A DNA stretch of 64,000 nt from Ostreococcus lucimarinus CCE9901. Lineage: Eukaryota; Chlorophyta; Mamiellophyceae; Mamiellales; Bathycoccaceae. Each line of letters starts with the position of its first letter. Within the stretch, counting starts at the first letter, position 1. This document shows positions 1 to 9,115 of this stretch, in pieces. The stretch spans positions 372,001-436,000 of the forward strand of contig NC_009362.1 in assembly GCF_000092065.1 (NCBI RefSeq), given 5' to 3'. The notes beneath the pieces are model-generated. The model did no database searches, had not been told where the DNA came from, and saw nothing but the letters and a program-made list of their open reading frames with translations. Both the position numbers and the translations under genes were made by a program.

Positions 1-390
1 CACGACGTTAGCTTCACACCTCGGTAACACTCTATCGTACGCGAAGTACCGCGACTTCAACCCGAGAGAACGCTCCACGCAAAGCGCCGCCGTCAACCCG
101 CACAACCAACTCGCCTCTGTCTTCGTCTTCACTAAAGCCTCCTCCACGCTCGCCGCCACGTCCGCGCGCGAACACGTCTTCAGCGTCAAGCACGCTTCGA
201 ATGGGATCACCGCCAAAATAGCGCCGCGCTCGAGCGCGCGCTTGGCCGTCACGCCGCGGTCCTTGTTCGCCTTTTGCACGGCAAAAGTGAATTCAACGTC
301 ATCCTCGCGCACTTCGATCGCGTTCGCTCGACACCATCGCAAAAAAGCGTCGAACGCGTCATCGTTCGCCTCGTCACCGTTCTCTTTCAT
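1..390 (-). CDS. SET-domain protein lysine methyltransferase, N-terminal part (runs off window)
   Basis: An uninterrupted reading frame of 130 codons starts at an ATG at 390 and is still open at base 1, so the C-terminal part lies outside the window. The translation starts MKENGDEANDDAFDAFLRWC and continues with a GVTAKRALERGAIL segment. An acidic leader followed by FLxW and then G(V/I)xAxRxLxxGxxL is the opening of the SET domain in the Rubisco LSMT/SETD6 type of protein methyltransferase. The tail reads YDRVLPRCEANVV, which fits the insert after the first SET strands. The catalytic part is not visible, so activity and substrate cannot be judged. The gene converges on nothing in the window; its start is 90 bp from the stop of SDH4, which lies upstream on the same strand. 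Confidence 0.7.
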   Translation of the reverse strand, partial: MKENGDEANDDAFDAFLRWCRANAIEVREDDVEFTFAVQKANKDRGVTAKRALERGAILAVIPFEACLTLKTCSRADVAASVEEALVKTKTEASWLCGLTAALCVERSLGLKSRYFAYDRVLPRCEANVV

Positions 391-480
391 CTCGCGACGC
401 GCGCGCGAGTGGCGTGCGAAAGCGCGTCAGGCCAAAAGTGTGTTGATACAAGTCTCTACGGCGTCTCGAGCGCGCGTCCG

Positions 481-964
481 TCACGCCTTCCACAGTGATT
501 TCACCGTTCGCGTGATCCCGTCGCCCTGCGTGTTCAATTTAAACAATCCCACCGCCGTCGCCGCCGTCAGCGCGAGCGTCGCCGCTCTCGTCGGTCCTCG
601 CGCCCCCTTCGGCACGTAATCGCTGATGATCTGCGTCCCGTCGCCCGCGCGCCGCTCGTCAGTCAATCGTTCCCCATCGCATCGCGCGCGTCGTCGATGC
701 GCCGAGTCCCGCGCGCGTCCCGCGCGCGCGGTGCCCGCGTGCGATCCCGTCCGCGCGATGGCGTCCGATTTCGCATCGATCACGCACGAAATTCATCGCA
801 ATGTGCGAGTGCACCGGCATCGCCGCGCCGAGCGCGACGTCGATCGCGAGCTGTCCCTCGGGCATCGCCGCCGCCGCTGGCGCGAGCGCGGCGAGCGCGA
901 TCGAGCTCGCGTGATAGATCTTCATCATCCCGCGCCCGCGATCGGCGTTCAGGACGCCCGACAT
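481..964 (-). CDS. SDH4: Succinate dehydrogenase membrane anchor subunit (CybS/SDH4), one intron
   Basis: Two exons (964..788 and 630..481) join in phase 0 into a 108-residue protein. The intron (787..631, 157 bp) starts GTGCGTG, ends CAG and contains GACTGACG. The joined product has [15 protein letters not shown] in the first membrane helix, then [11 protein letters not shown] and, across the splice, [13 protein letters not shown], the CybS signature in which an H-x-H helix leads into a DYV element. It then has a third hydrophobic stretch. Known role: anchors complex II in the inner mitochondrial membrane and helps bind haem and ubiquinone. No ligand assignment is possible beyond the conserved histidines. 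The ATG at 964 is used because the upstream in-frame ATG at 1114 overlaps the FEN1 start on the other strand. That longer form would add an Arg-rich leader that could be a mitochondrial presequence. Confidence 0.8.
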
Positions 965-1112
965 CGCGCGCGGCGTCCACGCGCGAGGCGATGTGACGCG
1001 CGCGGTCCCGACCGGACGGACGTCGGGCCGTCGAGCCGGCGGGACAGACGCGCGATTTTCAAAAACGCGCGTCACACGCGAGCGACGACGACGGCGACGA
1101 CGACGGGCGAAC

Positions 1113-2282
1113 ATGGGAATCAAGGGCCTGACGGCGCTGATGCGAGACAACGCCCCCGGGGCGATCAAGGAGCAAAAGTTCGAGTCCTACCTCGACCGGC
1201 GCGTCGCGATCGACGCGTCGATGCACATTTATCAATTCATGATGGTGGTGGGGAGACAGGGCGAACAACAGCTGACGAATGAGGCGGGAGAGGTGACGTC
1301 GCACTTGCAGGGGATGTTGAATCGAACGTGCCGAATGCTCGAGGCGGGAATAAAGCCGATTTACGTGTTCGATGGGAAGCCGCCGGTGATGAAGGGAGGA
1401 GAGCTGGCGAAGCGCAAGGACAAGCGAGAAGAGGCGGAGGCGGCGTTGAAGGCGGCGAGAGAGGCGGGAAATCAAGAAGAGGTGGAGAAACTGTCCAAAA
1501 GAACGGTGCGAGTGAGCAAGCAACACAGTCAAGAGGTGATGAAACTCGCGTCGTTGCTCGGAGTGCCCGTGTTCGAGGCGCCGTGCGAAGCCGAGGCGTC
1601 GTGCGCGGCGATGTGCAAGGCGGGACTGGTGTGGGCGGTGGCGACGGAGGATATGGATACACTCACGTTCGCCGCGCCGCGGTTGGCAAGAAATTTGATG
1701 GCACCCAAGTCTCAGGACAAGCCGGTGCTGGAGTTTGACTACGACAAAGTTCTAGCCGGTCTCGGGCTCACGCCCGAGCAATTCATCGACATGTGCATCT
1801 TGTGCGGGTGCGACTATTGCGACACCATTCGCGGGATCGGTCCGAAGACGGCGTTGAAGCTTATCAAAGAACACGGTTCCATCGAAAAGATTCTCGAAGA
1901 GATCGACACTGAGAAGTATCCTCCGCCTCAGGATTGGGATTTTGCCGGCGCTCGTGAGTTGTTCAAAAATCCCGAAGTCATGGACACGACGGGCATCGCA
2001 TTGAGTTGGAAGGCGCCAAACGAGGAAGGATTGATTGACTTTTTGGTCAAGGAAAAGCAATTTAACGAGGAACGCGTGCGCGCCGTGTGCGCCAAAGTCA
2101 AGAAGGCGCGCCAAGGTAAAGCGTCGCAAAACCGCCTCGAGAGCTTCTTCGGCCCGCCGACCATAATCTCCAGTACCATCGGCAAGCGCAAGGTTGAAGA
2201 AAAGAAGGGTAAAAACGGCAAGGCTGGTCTCGCGAACAAAAAGTCTAAAGGCGTCAGTGGCTTCAGACGATCGAAGAACTGA
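1113..2282 (+). CDS. FEN1: Flap endonuclease 1
   Basis: 389 residues, the usual length for the family. The mature N-terminus MGIKGL (Gly2 must be free for catalysis in FEN1) fixes the start at 1113. XPG N-domain residues include [11 protein letters not shown] and YVFDGKPP. The XPG I-domain has CEAEASCA and TEDMDTLTF. The helix-hairpin-helix segment is [19 protein letters not shown]. The acidic metal ligands (D in AIDA, D in VFDG, E in CEAEA, D in TEDMD, D in GCDYC) are all present. Near the C-terminus [10 protein letters not shown] is a PCNA-binding PIP box, followed by a Lys-rich tail. Role: removes 5' flaps during Okazaki-fragment maturation and long-patch base-excision repair in the nucleus. 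It shares a roughly 150-bp divergent promoter with SDH4. Confidence 0.97.
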   Translation: MGIKGLTALMRDNAPGAIKEQKFESYLDRRVAIDASMHIYQFMMVVGRQGEQQLTNEAGEVTSHLQGMLNRTCRMLEAGIKPIYVFDGKPPVMKGGELAKRKDKREEAEAALKAAREAGNQEEVEKLSKRTVRVSKQHSQEVMKLASLLGVPVFEAPCEAEASCAAMCKAGLVWAVATEDMDTLTFAAPRLARNLMAPKSQDKPVLEFDYDKVLAGLGLTPEQFIDMCILCGCDYCDTIRGIGPKTALKLIKEHGSIEKILEEIDTEKYPPPQDWDFAGARELFKNPEVMDTTGIALSWKAPNEEGLIDFLVKEKQFNEERVRAVCAKVKKARQGKASQNRLESFFGPPTIISSTIGKRKVEEKKGKNGKAGLANKKSKGVSGFRRSKN

Positions 2283-2361
2283 TAGCTATCGAATAGAACA
2301 CTGTATGTTGTCATGTCACACCACTTCAAACACGCTTTGGACGCGACCTCCACAACTCGCC

Positions 2362-3018
2362 ATGCCGACGCTAGTGAATACCCGCGCCGTCGTGACATCT
2401 GAGCACGTGTCCACGTCTACGCCGCGCGCGCGTGGCGCCGCATCACGCGTTACTGTCGCACACGCGTCGTCGTTCAGCCGCAACGTGTGTGCATCTTCTC
2501 TCGCCTTGCTCGTGAATTTCACCCAAGCAAACGTAGCGTTCGCGGCACCAGCTGCGCCGTCATATAGCGGTGTGGACCCGAGCAAGAGCTCCTTCATCCA
2601 AGGATTGGTCGATAAGAGCGAGAAGGACAAGGCGAAGAACGATCAAGCGCGACTCGATAACTTTTACAGACGAGAGTATCGGATAAACCGAATCGTCGGT
2701 GGCGAAGTTCTGAAGGAGCCGTGCGATCCCCGGGATCCAGAATTTGGTTATGAGTGTAGGCCAATGCTCCCACGATTGCCGCAGGATCGAGGTGGGTTCG
2801 ATGAGCCCTTAGAGAGAGAGAAGACTGGATACGGGAAAGTACTCGGGACGCGAGATGTCGACAGAGCCGCAGACGCTCTCGTCGCTGCGGCGGTGGACGA
2901 GACGCTCGAACGAGCGATCGAGACTATCGATGGCGAATCAGACGCGAATGGTGACGCGGTAGCCCGCTTTGACTCGGATACTGAATTCTCGCCGAGCGTT
3001 CAGGGCTTGTCCGAATAG
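2362..3018 (+). CDS. Predicted thylakoid-lumen-targeted protein of unknown function
   Basis: 218 residues from the ATG at 2362. The first ~60 residues are Ser/Thr/Arg-rich (plastid transit type). They are followed by a hydrophobic stretch and an Ala-x-Ala site (NVAFAAPAAP), as in bipartite thylakoid-lumen presequences. The mature part contains a Lys/Asp-rich helix, then NFYRREYRINRIVGGEVL and EPCDPRDPEFGYECRPMLPR with two cysteines, then an acidic C-terminus. The Cys/Pro/Asp block looks like the conserved core, but I do not recognise a named family. The reading frame overlaps FEN1 upstream of 2282; the start at 2362 leaves 79 bp between the genes. Plastid/lumen localisation is inferred only from the presequence. 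Confidence 0.7.
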   Translation: MPTLVNTRAVVTSEHVSTSTPRARGAASRVTVAHASSFSRNVCASSLALLVNFTQANVAFAAPAAPSYSGVDPSKSSFIQGLVDKSEKDKAKNDQARLDNFYRREYRINRIVGGEVLKEPCDPRDPEFGYECRPMLPRLPQDRGGFDEPLEREKTGYGKVLGTRDVDRAADALVAAAVDETLERAIETIDGESDANGDAVARFDSDTEFSPSVQGLSE

Positions 3019-3155
3019 TTTTATGAATTTATATTGACGCCGCTGGCTTAGAGTTTTAATACAAGGATTGGAATATAGTTACAGCAATCGCAAACTAATG
3101 CAAGTCATTTCGCTCGCTCGCGCGCCCGCCAAAGTGTGCGCTTTCGCATTGTCTA

Positions 3156-4208
3156 TCAATACGTGATGGGCCCTTGAAGGCTACCGGTGGCGAACTGTCG
3201 CACGATGGGCTCGTCCGTCGTATCAAATTCCTCCACCGTTCCTTCCCACGCAACCTTGCCTTGGTGTAAGAAAACGATTCTGTCGACCGATCGACGAATC
3301 GTACTATGCTGGTGCGTGACGACGATGTAGCTCGACACCCCACCGTTCACTTCACAATGCTCATCCGGTTTGCAGTGCAATGATCGCATCAAGTCCTCCA
3401 CTACCGTGCTCGCCACCGGGTCCAATCCAGCGGTCGGTTCGTCGTACATCACCACCTCCTCGATTGGGTCATCATCGCTCTCACGCTCTTCTTTGATAAT
3501 CGCGCGGGCCAACGCCGCGCGCTTCTTCATCCCTCCCGAAAGCTGCGCCGGGTACTTGTCCTCGCACCCCGGCAATCCAACCGCCGCTAGACTCTTTTTC
3601 ACTGCTCGCTCAACCTTCGCCTTGGGCAAGTCGCTGTGCTCGTATAACTTAAATCCAACATTTTCACCCACCGTCAAAGAATCGAACAGCGCCGAGGACT
3701 GAAACACCATTCCGACGTGCAACTCTGGATGCGCCTCGTCGCTCGCCAACCCTTTCCTGCGTTTGCCTCGGATGTACACTTCGCCCTCGTCCGGTATCAA
3801 TAGCCCAGCCATGATGCGCAGCACGGTGGATTTCCCAGTCCCACTCGGTCCGATGATCCCGACCGCCTCGCCTCGTCGAACCTTAAAGCTCGCTCCGTCC
3901 AGGACTACTTTCTCGCCGAACGCCTTCTTCACCCCTCGGAGCTCGATTAACACTTCAGACGACGATTCGTTCGACGTGCCGTTTCGTCGCGCGACCGCGG
4001 GCGCTTTTTCGCCCGCGTCTGCGTCGACATCATCGTCGTTCGTCTCTTCAGCGTTTGCCGCCGATCCGCCGTCCACGACCGCGCGCGCGACGCTTCTTCG
4101 TCCTCGTCCGTGCGCAATCGCTCCACCTCGCGCGCGACGAGAACCGCTCGTCGACGCGCGATGGCACGCGGGGGAGCGCGCGGGACGAGCGTAAGACGCG
4201 GAAGTCAT
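3156..4208 (-). CDS. TGD3: TGD3-type chloroplast ABC transporter ATPase (lipid import)
   Basis: 350 residues from the ATG at 4208, with an Ala/Arg/Ser-rich plastid transit peptide of roughly 60-90 residues. The ATPase has Walker A (GPSGTGKST), Q-loop (MVFQSSALFDSLT), ABC signature (LSGGMKKRAALARA), Walker B (VVMYDEPTAGLDP) and the switch histidine (VVTHQH). The Mla/Mce-type signature MKKRAALARA and the order of motifs match TGD3, the ATPase that works with TGD1 (permease) and TGD2 (MCE-domain substrate binder) at the inner plastid envelope to bring ER-derived glycerolipid precursors into the chloroplast. TGD1 and TGD2 are not in this window. A 32-residue insert (KEERESDDDPIEE) before Walker B is unusual for bacterial MlaF but occurs in plant relatives. 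Confidence 0.9.
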   Translation of the reverse strand: MTSASYARPARSPACHRASTSGSRRARGGAIAHGRGRRSVARAVVDGGSAANAEETNDDDVDADAGEKAPAVARRNGTSNESSSEVLIELRGVKKAFGEKVVLDGASFKVRRGEAVGIIGPSGTGKSTVLRIMAGLLIPDEGEVYIRGKRRKGLASDEAHPELHVGMVFQSSALFDSLTVGENVGFKLYEHSDLPKAKVERAVKKSLAAVGLPGCEDKYPAQLSGGMKKRAALARAIIKEERESDDDPIEEVVMYDEPTAGLDPVASTVVEDLMRSLHCKPDEHCEVNGGVSSYIVVTHQHSTIRRSVDRIVFLHQGKVAWEGTVEEFDTTDEPIVRQFATGSLQGPITY

Positions 4209-4499
4209 CGCTATGCGACTCCGCGTGCGCGCGGTAGTGGGAACAAACGCCACTCGCACGAACACGCCGTCGACTTACGCCGCAGTGTGGCGATCGGGCG
4301 GTCGGTCTCTTGGGTCTCTTGATAGATAACGCGTTTACCAAGTGCGGACGCTAGTGCGAGAAACGAAAGGCGAGGTTGCCGCTGGTAACACTTAAGGTGA
4401 TAATATGATACTAAAACGACGTCAAAGTGGCTCACTGGTCCATGACGCATTCGCCTTGCGACGGCGCGGATGGAAACTGAGCTTTTCTCTTGGACGCCG

Positions 4500-5834
4500 T
4501 CACGCGGCGGGAAAGGCGCCGCGGCGTTCTTCGTCTTGTCTACTCGAAGTGGACGCGTCGTTGGAGGTTTGAGACTTGTTCTGTGACGCAATTGGTGGAA
4601 TGATTGCGTCGTTGTAACGATGATACAGCACGTTTGCCACCGCACGATCGATGTAATTGGAGTCTTTGTCGACGCTCCCGGAGGACGCGAGTTCATTTTC
4701 AGCGACTTCGGAAGACCGCATGAGCCGGAGCAAACTTTCTCTGAAATTCGTACGAGTGGCGTCCGGAAGATTGCGGACAATCATCTCAAGCTGCGCGAGC
4801 ACTGCTCTGTCTTCAGTCGCAATCAAATCGCTCGTCGTGGATGGCATTTGCGAGTTCGATGCACCGCCCGGTACGCGCAGCAATGTCCCGGTAGAGCCCG
4901 ACATTGAACCAGAGTGCGATCCAGATGTACCCTTGGAGACTTGGCTATAATGTTGGGTACGATAAGACCTCGCGGCGGATGGTAGAACGCCCCTCGCTAA
5001 TTCTTCCTCTTGACGTGCCGAAGCTTTTCTACCGACTGTCATCGCATTCTGCGTTGGCACAGATTTCAATAGTGCTCCATGCTCTTGCTGCTTCAGCGCA
5101 TCAGTTGCACCTACTGACGCATATCCTAAGCCTTGCGATTCCCCCGGTACAGACGTATTCGTAAACGGATCTAATCCGCGGGCGTACAAACTTGCGCCGT
5201 CAAAGCCGTCAAACAATTCGTGTTCCACTGTCCTCGCCGTCGCCCCGCCAAGCAGATCTCCAGCATGTGCGAGCGATTGAAACGAAAATGACGACATTTT
5301 TGGAGGTGCGAATGGATTCAACACGCTCAAATCAGGATCGAGAATGCCCTCAGAACTTGGTGTGGCAAGTTCCACCATGATGGTTTGAGTGTGCACGCCT
5401 AAAAAGGCGTCGAGTTCCATCTTGGATTCAATCGCACTCGAGACGCTCGTGTGGTTCGACAGTTTCGCTCGCTTATTCGGTGAAGATGGTGAAGACGTTG
5501 CCGCCCGGCGCCGAGAATCGCTCGCCTTCTCGCTTGCCATGAATTGCTTCTTCGTCGCCTCAGCGCTCTTCGTCTGAGCCCCTTTCGCCAACGCCGCTCC
5601 ACCGGCCTTTGTGCTCGTCGTCTTCTCTGTTTTTAAAGTTTTCACCTCCCTTTTCTCCGCGTTCTTACCCCCATCTCGACTCGTCGACACTTCACCGTTC
5701 GTCGTCGCTCTCTCGCACGCCCCCTCGCCTTTGACCGCCAGCGAGGCAGAGTCCCCGCCGCCCGCGCTCGACGTCCAACGCATCCCGCGCCTTCGCGCAC
5801 CGCTCGTCGATGGCACACGCGCATCTCTCACCAT
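4500..5834 (-). CDS. LNK-like (night light-inducible and clock-regulated family) protein
   Basis: 444 residues. The sequence is mostly low-complexity (Ser/Thr/Lys-rich), with no enzyme domain and a basic nuclear-type N-terminal third. Near the C-terminus, LEMIVRNLPDATRTNFRESL runs into LLRLMRSSE, and ~30 residues later there is DRAVANVLYHRY. Land-plant LNK proteins carry the same order: a helix ending in the pattern R-x-SLYRLARSAE, then a D-R-x-(V/I)-A-x-L-(L/F) element. By that similarity this is a candidate transcriptional coactivator of the light/clock system; LNKs work with MYB factors of the RVE/CCA1 type. Inner segments such as MELDAFLGVHTQTIMVELAT may be further conserved blocks. The assignment rests on short motifs only. 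Confidence 0.5.
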   Translation of the reverse strand: MVRDARVPSTSGARRRGMRWTSSAGGGDSASLAVKGEGACERATTNGEVSTSRDGGKNAEKREVKTLKTEKTTSTKAGGAALAKGAQTKSAEATKKQFMASEKASDSRRRAATSSPSSPNKRAKLSNHTSVSSAIESKMELDAFLGVHTQTIMVELATPSSEGILDPDLSVLNPFAPPKMSSFSFQSLAHAGDLLGGATARTVEHELFDGFDGASLYARGLDPFTNTSVPGESQGLGYASVGATDALKQQEHGALLKSVPTQNAMTVGRKASARQEEELARGVLPSAARSYRTQHYSQVSKGTSGSHSGSMSGSTGTLLRVPGGASNSQMPSTTSDLIATEDRAVLAQLEMIVRNLPDATRTNFRESLLRLMRSSEVAENELASSGSVDKDSNYIDRAVANVLYHRYNDAIIPPIASQNKSQTSNDASTSSRQDEERRGAFPAA

Positions 5835-6296
5835 CGCGCCCCTCCTTGGACGCGTTCACCGAGTCCACGACGCGCGCGCGAGTAAACTAACTCGCCGACG
5901 CCGATCCTCCCGCGTCGACAGAATTCGCGCGATGACGCCCTCTATCGCTCGTCTCGACGTCCAACGCTGGGTTCGTTCGCGCGCGCGTTCGACGACGACG
6001 CGCGATCGCGACCGCGCGCGATCGTCGGCGGCGGCGGCGCGCGACGAGGCCGCGCGCGTCGATGACTGGGCTGGGCACGCGTGTTTGTTGGGCATCGGAC
6101 TGCTTTCCATACGATTTGGCGCCGAATGTCCGAACATCGCCCACGAAAAAGTCGAGATATTTTCAGCGGCGTTTCAGAACGCGTCGACGCGCGGTGGGCG
6201 ATCGGGCGACGGACGTCGACGCGACGATTGATCGGACGATTTTTTACCCAACCCTGACGCGATCCCCCCACCGCGCGTCGCTACGCGTCGTTGACG
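5835..6296. other. Divergent spacer with one doubtful ORF
   Basis: Between the LNK-like start (5834, minus) and the next plus-strand ORF. An ATG at 5931 opens a 100-codon frame to 6231 with a short hydrophobic stretch (GHACLLGIGLLSIRFG), but I see no conserved motif and the flanks are Arg-rich as in non-coding frames here. The spacer probably holds the LNK-like promoter and 5'UTR. Confidence 0.35.
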
Positions 6297-6851
6297 ATGC
6301 GGTGGAAGCGCGGCGCGCTCGAGGCGAGGCGCCGCGGCCGCGCGAACGCGAGCGCGCTGAGCGTGCTGTGGTTCATCGCGATCAAAGGCGGGGAGAGCGA
6401 AAGGAGCGAAAGCAGAGTTCACGCATTAGATTTGAGTGATGTCGCATCGCGCGTGCGGTGGCGGGACGACGTCGCGATGGTGGACGTGTTGTCGTACGTC
6501 GCGTCGCGTCGCGACGAGCGCCGCGAGTGGGCGAGTCGCGCCGTCGAGCGCGTCGAGCGCGAGATGACCGCGGTGAGCGCAAACGCGCTCACGACGAAGT
6601 TTGCGTTCGCGATCGTCAACTCCACGCACGGCACGCGAGGCGTGCGCGCGTTCGAAGACTTTTTCTTCTCCGGCGGTCGCGTTCTCGACGATGACTATGC
6701 CGTCTTCGTCGCCGCGCACCGTCAACCGTCGGACGTTCGTGCGTCCGCGCGCGTCGATTGTCCTCCCAGCGATGATAGCATATTTTGCGTCGATCGCATC
6801 GCTTTCGCCCTTCGCGACGTCCTCGATCGCGTCCGCGAGAGGAGCTCGTAG
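6297..6851 (+). CDS. Hypothetical protein, possibly signal-anchored
   Basis: 184 codons from the first ATG at 6297. The N-terminus is basic and is followed by a hydrophobic run (ASALSVLWFIAIKGG), as in a signal anchor. The middle (LTTKFAFAIVNSTHGTRGVR and DDDYAVFVAAHRQ) reads like a folded domain, but I recognise no family. A long frame also exists on the opposite strand over the same bases, so coding status is uncertain. It ends 159 bp before PGLP1. Confidence 0.4.
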   Translation: MRWKRGALEARRRGRANASALSVLWFIAIKGGESERSESRVHALDLSDVASRVRWRDDVAMVDVLSYVASRRDERREWASRAVERVEREMTAVSANALTTKFAFAIVNSTHGTRGVRAFEDFFFSGGRVLDDDYAVFVAAHRQPSDVRASARVDCPPSDDSIFCVDRIAFALRDVLDRVRERSS

Positions 6852-7010
6852 TCGGTCTCGCGTCCCCGGCGCGCCCGAGGTCCACTCGAGGGGGGCTGTG
6901 TCGGTGATTTGATTATCCACGTTATCCACTCGCGTCGACCCGCACTTTTCGACCGTCGCGCGCGTCTTCGTGCGCGAACGTTTGATTTCCTAACAGAGCC
7001 GTCCTCGCGC

Positions 7011-8018
7011 ATGTCTTGCGCTCGAACGATCGCGCCGCACGCGCGCGTCGCCGCGCACGCGCGTCGACACACGACGAGTGGGAAATCGACGATGTCCCGC
7101 TCCGCCGTCGTCCCGCGCGCGAAGGCGAACCGCTTGCAAGAGAAGAGCGCGCAGGAGTTGGTCGACGCCACGGAAACGTTCATCTTTGACTGCGACGGTG
7201 TCATCTGGAAGGGTGACTCGCTGATCGAAGGCGTCCCGGAGACGCTCGAACTGCTGCGCTCAATGGGCAAGCGATTGATCTTCGTGACGAACAACTCCAC
7301 CAAGTCTAGAGCCGGGTACACGAAGAAGTTCGAGTCGCTGGGATTGAAAGTGAACGCCGAGGAAATCTTTTCTTCGTCCTTCGCCGCGGCGGCGTATTTG
7401 GAATCGATCGATTTCAAGAAGAAGGCGTATGTCGTCGGAGAGACGGGCATCTTGGAGGAACTCGACGGCGTCGGCATCAAGCACATTGGTGGTGAATCGG
7501 ACGCTGGCAAGCAAGTCACGCTGGCGAGTGGTGAGTTGATGCACCACGACGAGGATGTCGGGGCGGTTATCGTTGGTTTTGATCGCAACATCAACTACTA
7601 CAAGATCCAGTACGCGACGCTTTGCATCCGCGAGAACCCGGGTTGCATGTTCATCGCGACAAACACCGACGCTGTGACGCACTTGACCGACGCCCAAGAG
7701 TGGGCTGGTAACGGTTCCATGGTCGGTGCCATCAAGGGTAGCACGAAGAGAGAACCGATCGTCGTCGGCAAGCCCGCGGCGTTCATGTTGGATTACATTG
7801 CCAACAAGTTCCAGATTCGCAAGGATCAAATCACCATGGTCGGCGATCGCCTCGACACCGATATCCTCTTCGGTAACGACGGTGGCTTGAATACTATGCT
7901 CGTGTTATCCGGCGTGACCACGAAAGACATGCTTTGCAGCGACGACAACACCATTGCGCCGACTTACTACACCGATAAATTGGCTGATTTATTGTGCGTC
8001 GGCAAGGTCGCAGCTTAA
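7011..8018 (+). CDS. PGLP1: Phosphoglycolate phosphatase, plastid (PGLP1 type)
   Basis: 335 residues. From the ATG at 7011 there is an Arg/Ser/Ala-rich plastid transit peptide of ~40 residues, then a HAD-superfamily phosphatase. HAD motif I is FIFDCDGVIWKG (nucleophile and acid/base aspartates), motif II is IFVTNNSTKSRAGY, motif III lysine lies in EPIVVGKPAAFML and motif IV is MVGDRLDTDILFG. The C2-type cap (NADP/p-nitrophenyl phosphatase subfamily) contains VIVGFDRNINYYK. Role: hydrolyses 2-phosphoglycolate made by Rubisco oxygenation, the first step of photorespiration, in the chloroplast stroma. Length and motif spacing are normal. Confidence 0.95.
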   Translation: MSCARTIAPHARVAAHARRHTTSGKSTMSRSAVVPRAKANRLQEKSAQELVDATETFIFDCDGVIWKGDSLIEGVPETLELLRSMGKRLIFVTNNSTKSRAGYTKKFESLGLKVNAEEIFSSSFAAAAYLESIDFKKKAYVVGETGILEELDGVGIKHIGGESDAGKQVTLASGELMHHDEDVGAVIVGFDRNINYYKIQYATLCIRENPGCMFIATNTDAVTHLTDAQEWAGNGSMVGAIKGSTKREPIVVGKPAAFMLDYIANKFQIRKDQITMVGDRLDTDILFGNDGGLNTMLVLSGVTTKDMLCSDDNTIAPTYYTDKLADLLCVGKVAA

Positions 8019-8098
8019 ACGCGTTGTTATATACCTCTACCGGTCCTTGCTACGTTTTATGATCTAATGACAATGAATTGTTTTCTAAGTGTTCTTCT

Positions 8099-9004
8099 CT
8101 ATCGTGCTCTGTCGTAATCTCTACTGTCTCGTCGTCGCACGCGTCTCTCGCTCGGGCTACGGCTGCGGCTACGGCGACGGCCACGGTCCGAGCTCGAATT
8201 ATGCGCAGACCTTTCACGTTGTTTCGTCTCACGTTCGCTCCCTCGCCCACTTAAACACTTATAGTCTACTTTTTCCACCGCGTGAAATGCCGTGATTGTC
8301 TCAGCGATGGCTTCTAAATTCTCCTTTGTCACGCCGTCGACTAGGCAAAACCACGGCGGCGACGACGGTAAAGCCTTGCCCAATTCCTTCGCAGCTAAAT
8401 ATATGCATCCACACGCGATGACATCCGGCTTGTATTGCACGCAAAGCGCCGTCATTGCGCTGTCGTTGCACAGCACCCACGCCCGTTTCACCAAATCGTC
8501 GTCCAATTCTAAGTGTGTACCCAGTGTGTACGCGAACGGGTGCGGCGGCGTTACGTGCGCAAAGAACCCAAACTCTCGCAGCATCACCATCTCCATGTTC
8601 TTAGCGTCTGATTTGTACTCTTCATACTCTGGTGTATTGATCGCCATCACAACTCGCGGTTTGTTCTCGTGTCTCTGCGCCGCCCTACGCGTGGCATTCA
8701 GCACGTCTCGCAGCTTGCGATCTTTTTCCTCCAGCTTGCACGCTAAGGCGATGGAAGCCGTCGCGACGAGCTTGACATCGTAATCAGTGAGAGATTTTTT
8801 CGTGTAGAATCGATGTAACAGCGTCTGAGCCGTGATGACCACGCTCAGAGGCGAGCGCAAGAGCAAACACGCCGAACGAATGAGTGAGGCGCCGTAAATT
8901 CTTTGCACAAACTCGGTTTCCTCATCGACGTCCTTCGACCTCGATGGCGTGTTCTTAACGTCGACGACGTAGAAGTTATCGACCGCAGTCGATGTGTGAA
9001 TCAT
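8099..9004 (-). CDS. Cyclin L (RS-domain cyclin)
   Basis: 301 residues from the ATG at 9004, which gives the typical cyclin-L opening (TAVDNFYVVDVKNTPSRSKD, then DEETE and RIYGASLI). Two cyclin boxes follow: LLHRFYTKKSLTDYDVKLVA then ASIALACKLEEKDRK, and a second fold ending in IYLAAKELG. The C-terminus is a short Arg/Ser domain (RGRRRSRSRSPSERRVRRRD). Cyclin L pairs with CDK11-type kinases and acts in pre-mRNA splicing in the nucleus. The frame is open upstream of 9004 without an ATG. The gene ends 80 bp from the convergent PGLP1 stop; its start is 112 bp from the Smr-protein stop. Confidence 0.9.
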   Translation of the reverse strand: MIHTSTAVDNFYVVDVKNTPSRSKDVDEETEFVQRIYGASLIRSACLLLRSPLSVVITAQTLLHRFYTKKSLTDYDVKLVATASIALACKLEEKDRKLRDVLNATRRAAQRHENKPRVVMAINTPEYEEYKSDAKNMEMVMLREFGFFAHVTPPHPFAYTLGTHLELDDDLVKRAWVLCNDSAMTALCVQYKPDVIACGCIYLAAKELGKALPSSPPWFCLVDGVTKENLEAIAETITAFHAVEKVDYKCLSGRGSERETKQRERSAHNSSSDRGRRRSRSRSPSERRVRRRDSRDYDRAR

Positions 9005-9115
9005 TATCGTCCGCACTCGCCCGCACACGACGAGCTGGGGAGTGGCGGTTCCTTCAAGCGCCGCGCACTTCAGTTTCAACGAGTGTTGACATTTTACAAA
9101 GATGTCGAGCAATGG

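Noticed and set aside
6426-6929. Minus-strand 167-codon frame opposite the hypothetical 6297 gene
   Set aside because: No recognisable motif, overlaps both the plus ORF and the PGLP1 upstream region; the plus ORF has the more protein-like pattern, though weakly.
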